Part shown: positions 63,085 through 64,000 of the stretch, one piece after another
How positions within the stretch are numbered: position 1 is the first letter of the stretch
How the letters are laid out: each line of letters opens with the position of its first letter
NCBI GenBank assembly: GCA_020152595.1
Contig: JAIGNY010001633.1
Coordinates: forward strand, 93,501-157,500
Direction of reading: 5' to 3'
Source of the DNA: Chiridota heheva
Lineage: Eukaryota > Echinodermata > Holothuroidea > Apodida > Chiridotidae
DNA length: 64,000 nt
The notes under the pieces: model-generated
The model's database searches: none
The model's input: only the letters and a program-made list of their open reading frames with translations
What the model was told of the DNA's origin: nothing
Position numbers and translations under genes: made by a program

Positions 63085-64000
63085 TTAATGATGACGACAA
63101 GTAAGAAGGTTACAGCTGTCAATAAATATATAAACTTTTGTGTCGAGTCTATTTTACCCACTACAACACGAAGGGTATTCTCGAACAGCAAACCATGGAT
63201 ATTAAAAGAATTAAAGATAATGATTAAGCAGAAGCATGAGCATAACAAAGATTACGCAACAGCAAAAGCCAAACAAAGGGCAATTAGGGGCAAACTAAAC
63301 GCTGTAAATGTAATTACGAAAATAAACTTCAAAGTAAATTTCAGCGCAACGATAATAAAGCAAAGAGCTGTAGAGCAGCGTGGAAAGTTATGTCTAACAT
63401 CACTCGTCACAAACTGAAAAAGTCAACTATTAGAAATGCTACCAAGGGCTTTGTTGATGAACTCAATCAGTTTTACTATAGATTTGACATGATTGATTTT
63501 AATGATGAACAGCTTTCTCTCAGTGCAAGTTAACTGATATGTGCAATACTATTGACAGGTTTGTTTTATCAGTAGATGACGTGCAAATGCTTTTTTCCAG
63601 GGTTAATGTACATACAGCCATTGAGCCAGATCGTTTATGTAATAAAGTAATTCTGCTCAAATATAGCACCAAATATTTCAGGATACAATTAATACTGGTG
63701 AGATTCCTGTTATTTGAAAAACATCCGCAATCTTTCCAGTGCCAAAATTAAATACAGTAACCACCCTAAATGACTATCGTTTAGTGGCACTTACTTCGAT
63801 TATAATGAAATGTCTTGAAAAACTTATTCTCAGGTTTTTGCTAAATGAGAATGGTGTTATTTCCTCTCAAGTGCTTTTAATTCCATCCAGCCGCACTTGC
63901 TGATGAACAAACTGTTAGGTATGGGTGTCAATTGTAGGTTATTATTATGGATCTTAAATTATTTAAGAGACAGACCAGAGTTTGTTAGGATGAATGGCTT
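63085..64000 (+). mobile_element. Rex1/Babar-like LINE, runs off the window end
   Basis: Landmarks in order across frameshifts: [93 protein letters not shown], then [20 protein letters not shown] and LNYLRDRPEFVRMNG at the edge. Between LNENGVISS and [10 protein letters not shown] the usual segment leading into RT motif A is missing, so a deletion removed catalytic sequence. Dead copy. Confidence 0.88.

Overview
This is a eukaryotic, AT-rich, intron-rich window from an animal, most likely a marine invertebrate. Split genes with GT/AG introns, CR1/L2-, Rex1- and jockey/I-like LINE fragments, tRNA-derived SINEs, several TIR elements and an exceptional load of minisatellites support this. Runs of TAGGCCTA-like words near 17.7-18.1 kb are vaguely echinoderm-like, but I cannot fix the species. 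Roughly a fifth of the window (eye estimate) is tandem repeat.

Two host genes face each other. On the + strand, 2035-26129, eight coding exons join without a phase error into a 179-residue coiled-coil protein. It weakly recalls the kinetochore protein KNSTRN and is left unnamed. On the - strand, 57895-29715, nine coding exons join in phase into a 510-residue ADAT3, the non-catalytic partner of the tRNA adenosine-34 deaminase. It is recognisable from its HAV, PCxxC and C-terminal motifs. Its eighth exon carries about 14 in-frame copies of a 12-residue repeat, in the linker between the two zinc-ligand motifs.

Layout. 1-2034: a 40-bp satellite and short repeats upstream of the coiled-coil gene. 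2035-26129: the coiled-coil gene, with introns filled by 25-, 35-, 39-, 27- and 45-bp minisatellites, a (TA)n tract, a 51-bp-arm hairpin and a hAT-like MITE. Its last intron also holds an unexplained 342-bp open, splice-bounded, in-phase exon candidate inside an insertion. 26.1-29.7 kb: the region between the two gene ends, with a SINE and a 29-bp array. 29.7-57.9 kb: ADAT3. Its introns contain a LINE 3' end, 43-, 33- and 58-bp arrays, a SINE, and a LINE split at its reverse-transcriptase YADD motif by two adjacent TTAC...GTAA elements (265 bp and 7.57 kb). Intron 1 contains several LINE fragments and a Harbinger-like MITE. 57.9-64 kb: a foldback element, a tRNA-like sequence, a hAT-like element with an 8-bp target duplication, and a Rex1-like LINE running off the window.

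The most interesting items are the coding minisatellite in ADAT3, the candidate cassette exon at 23484-23825, and the nested TTAC elements. Their exact boundaries and 2-bp AT target duplication can be read from the interrupted reverse-transcriptase frame.
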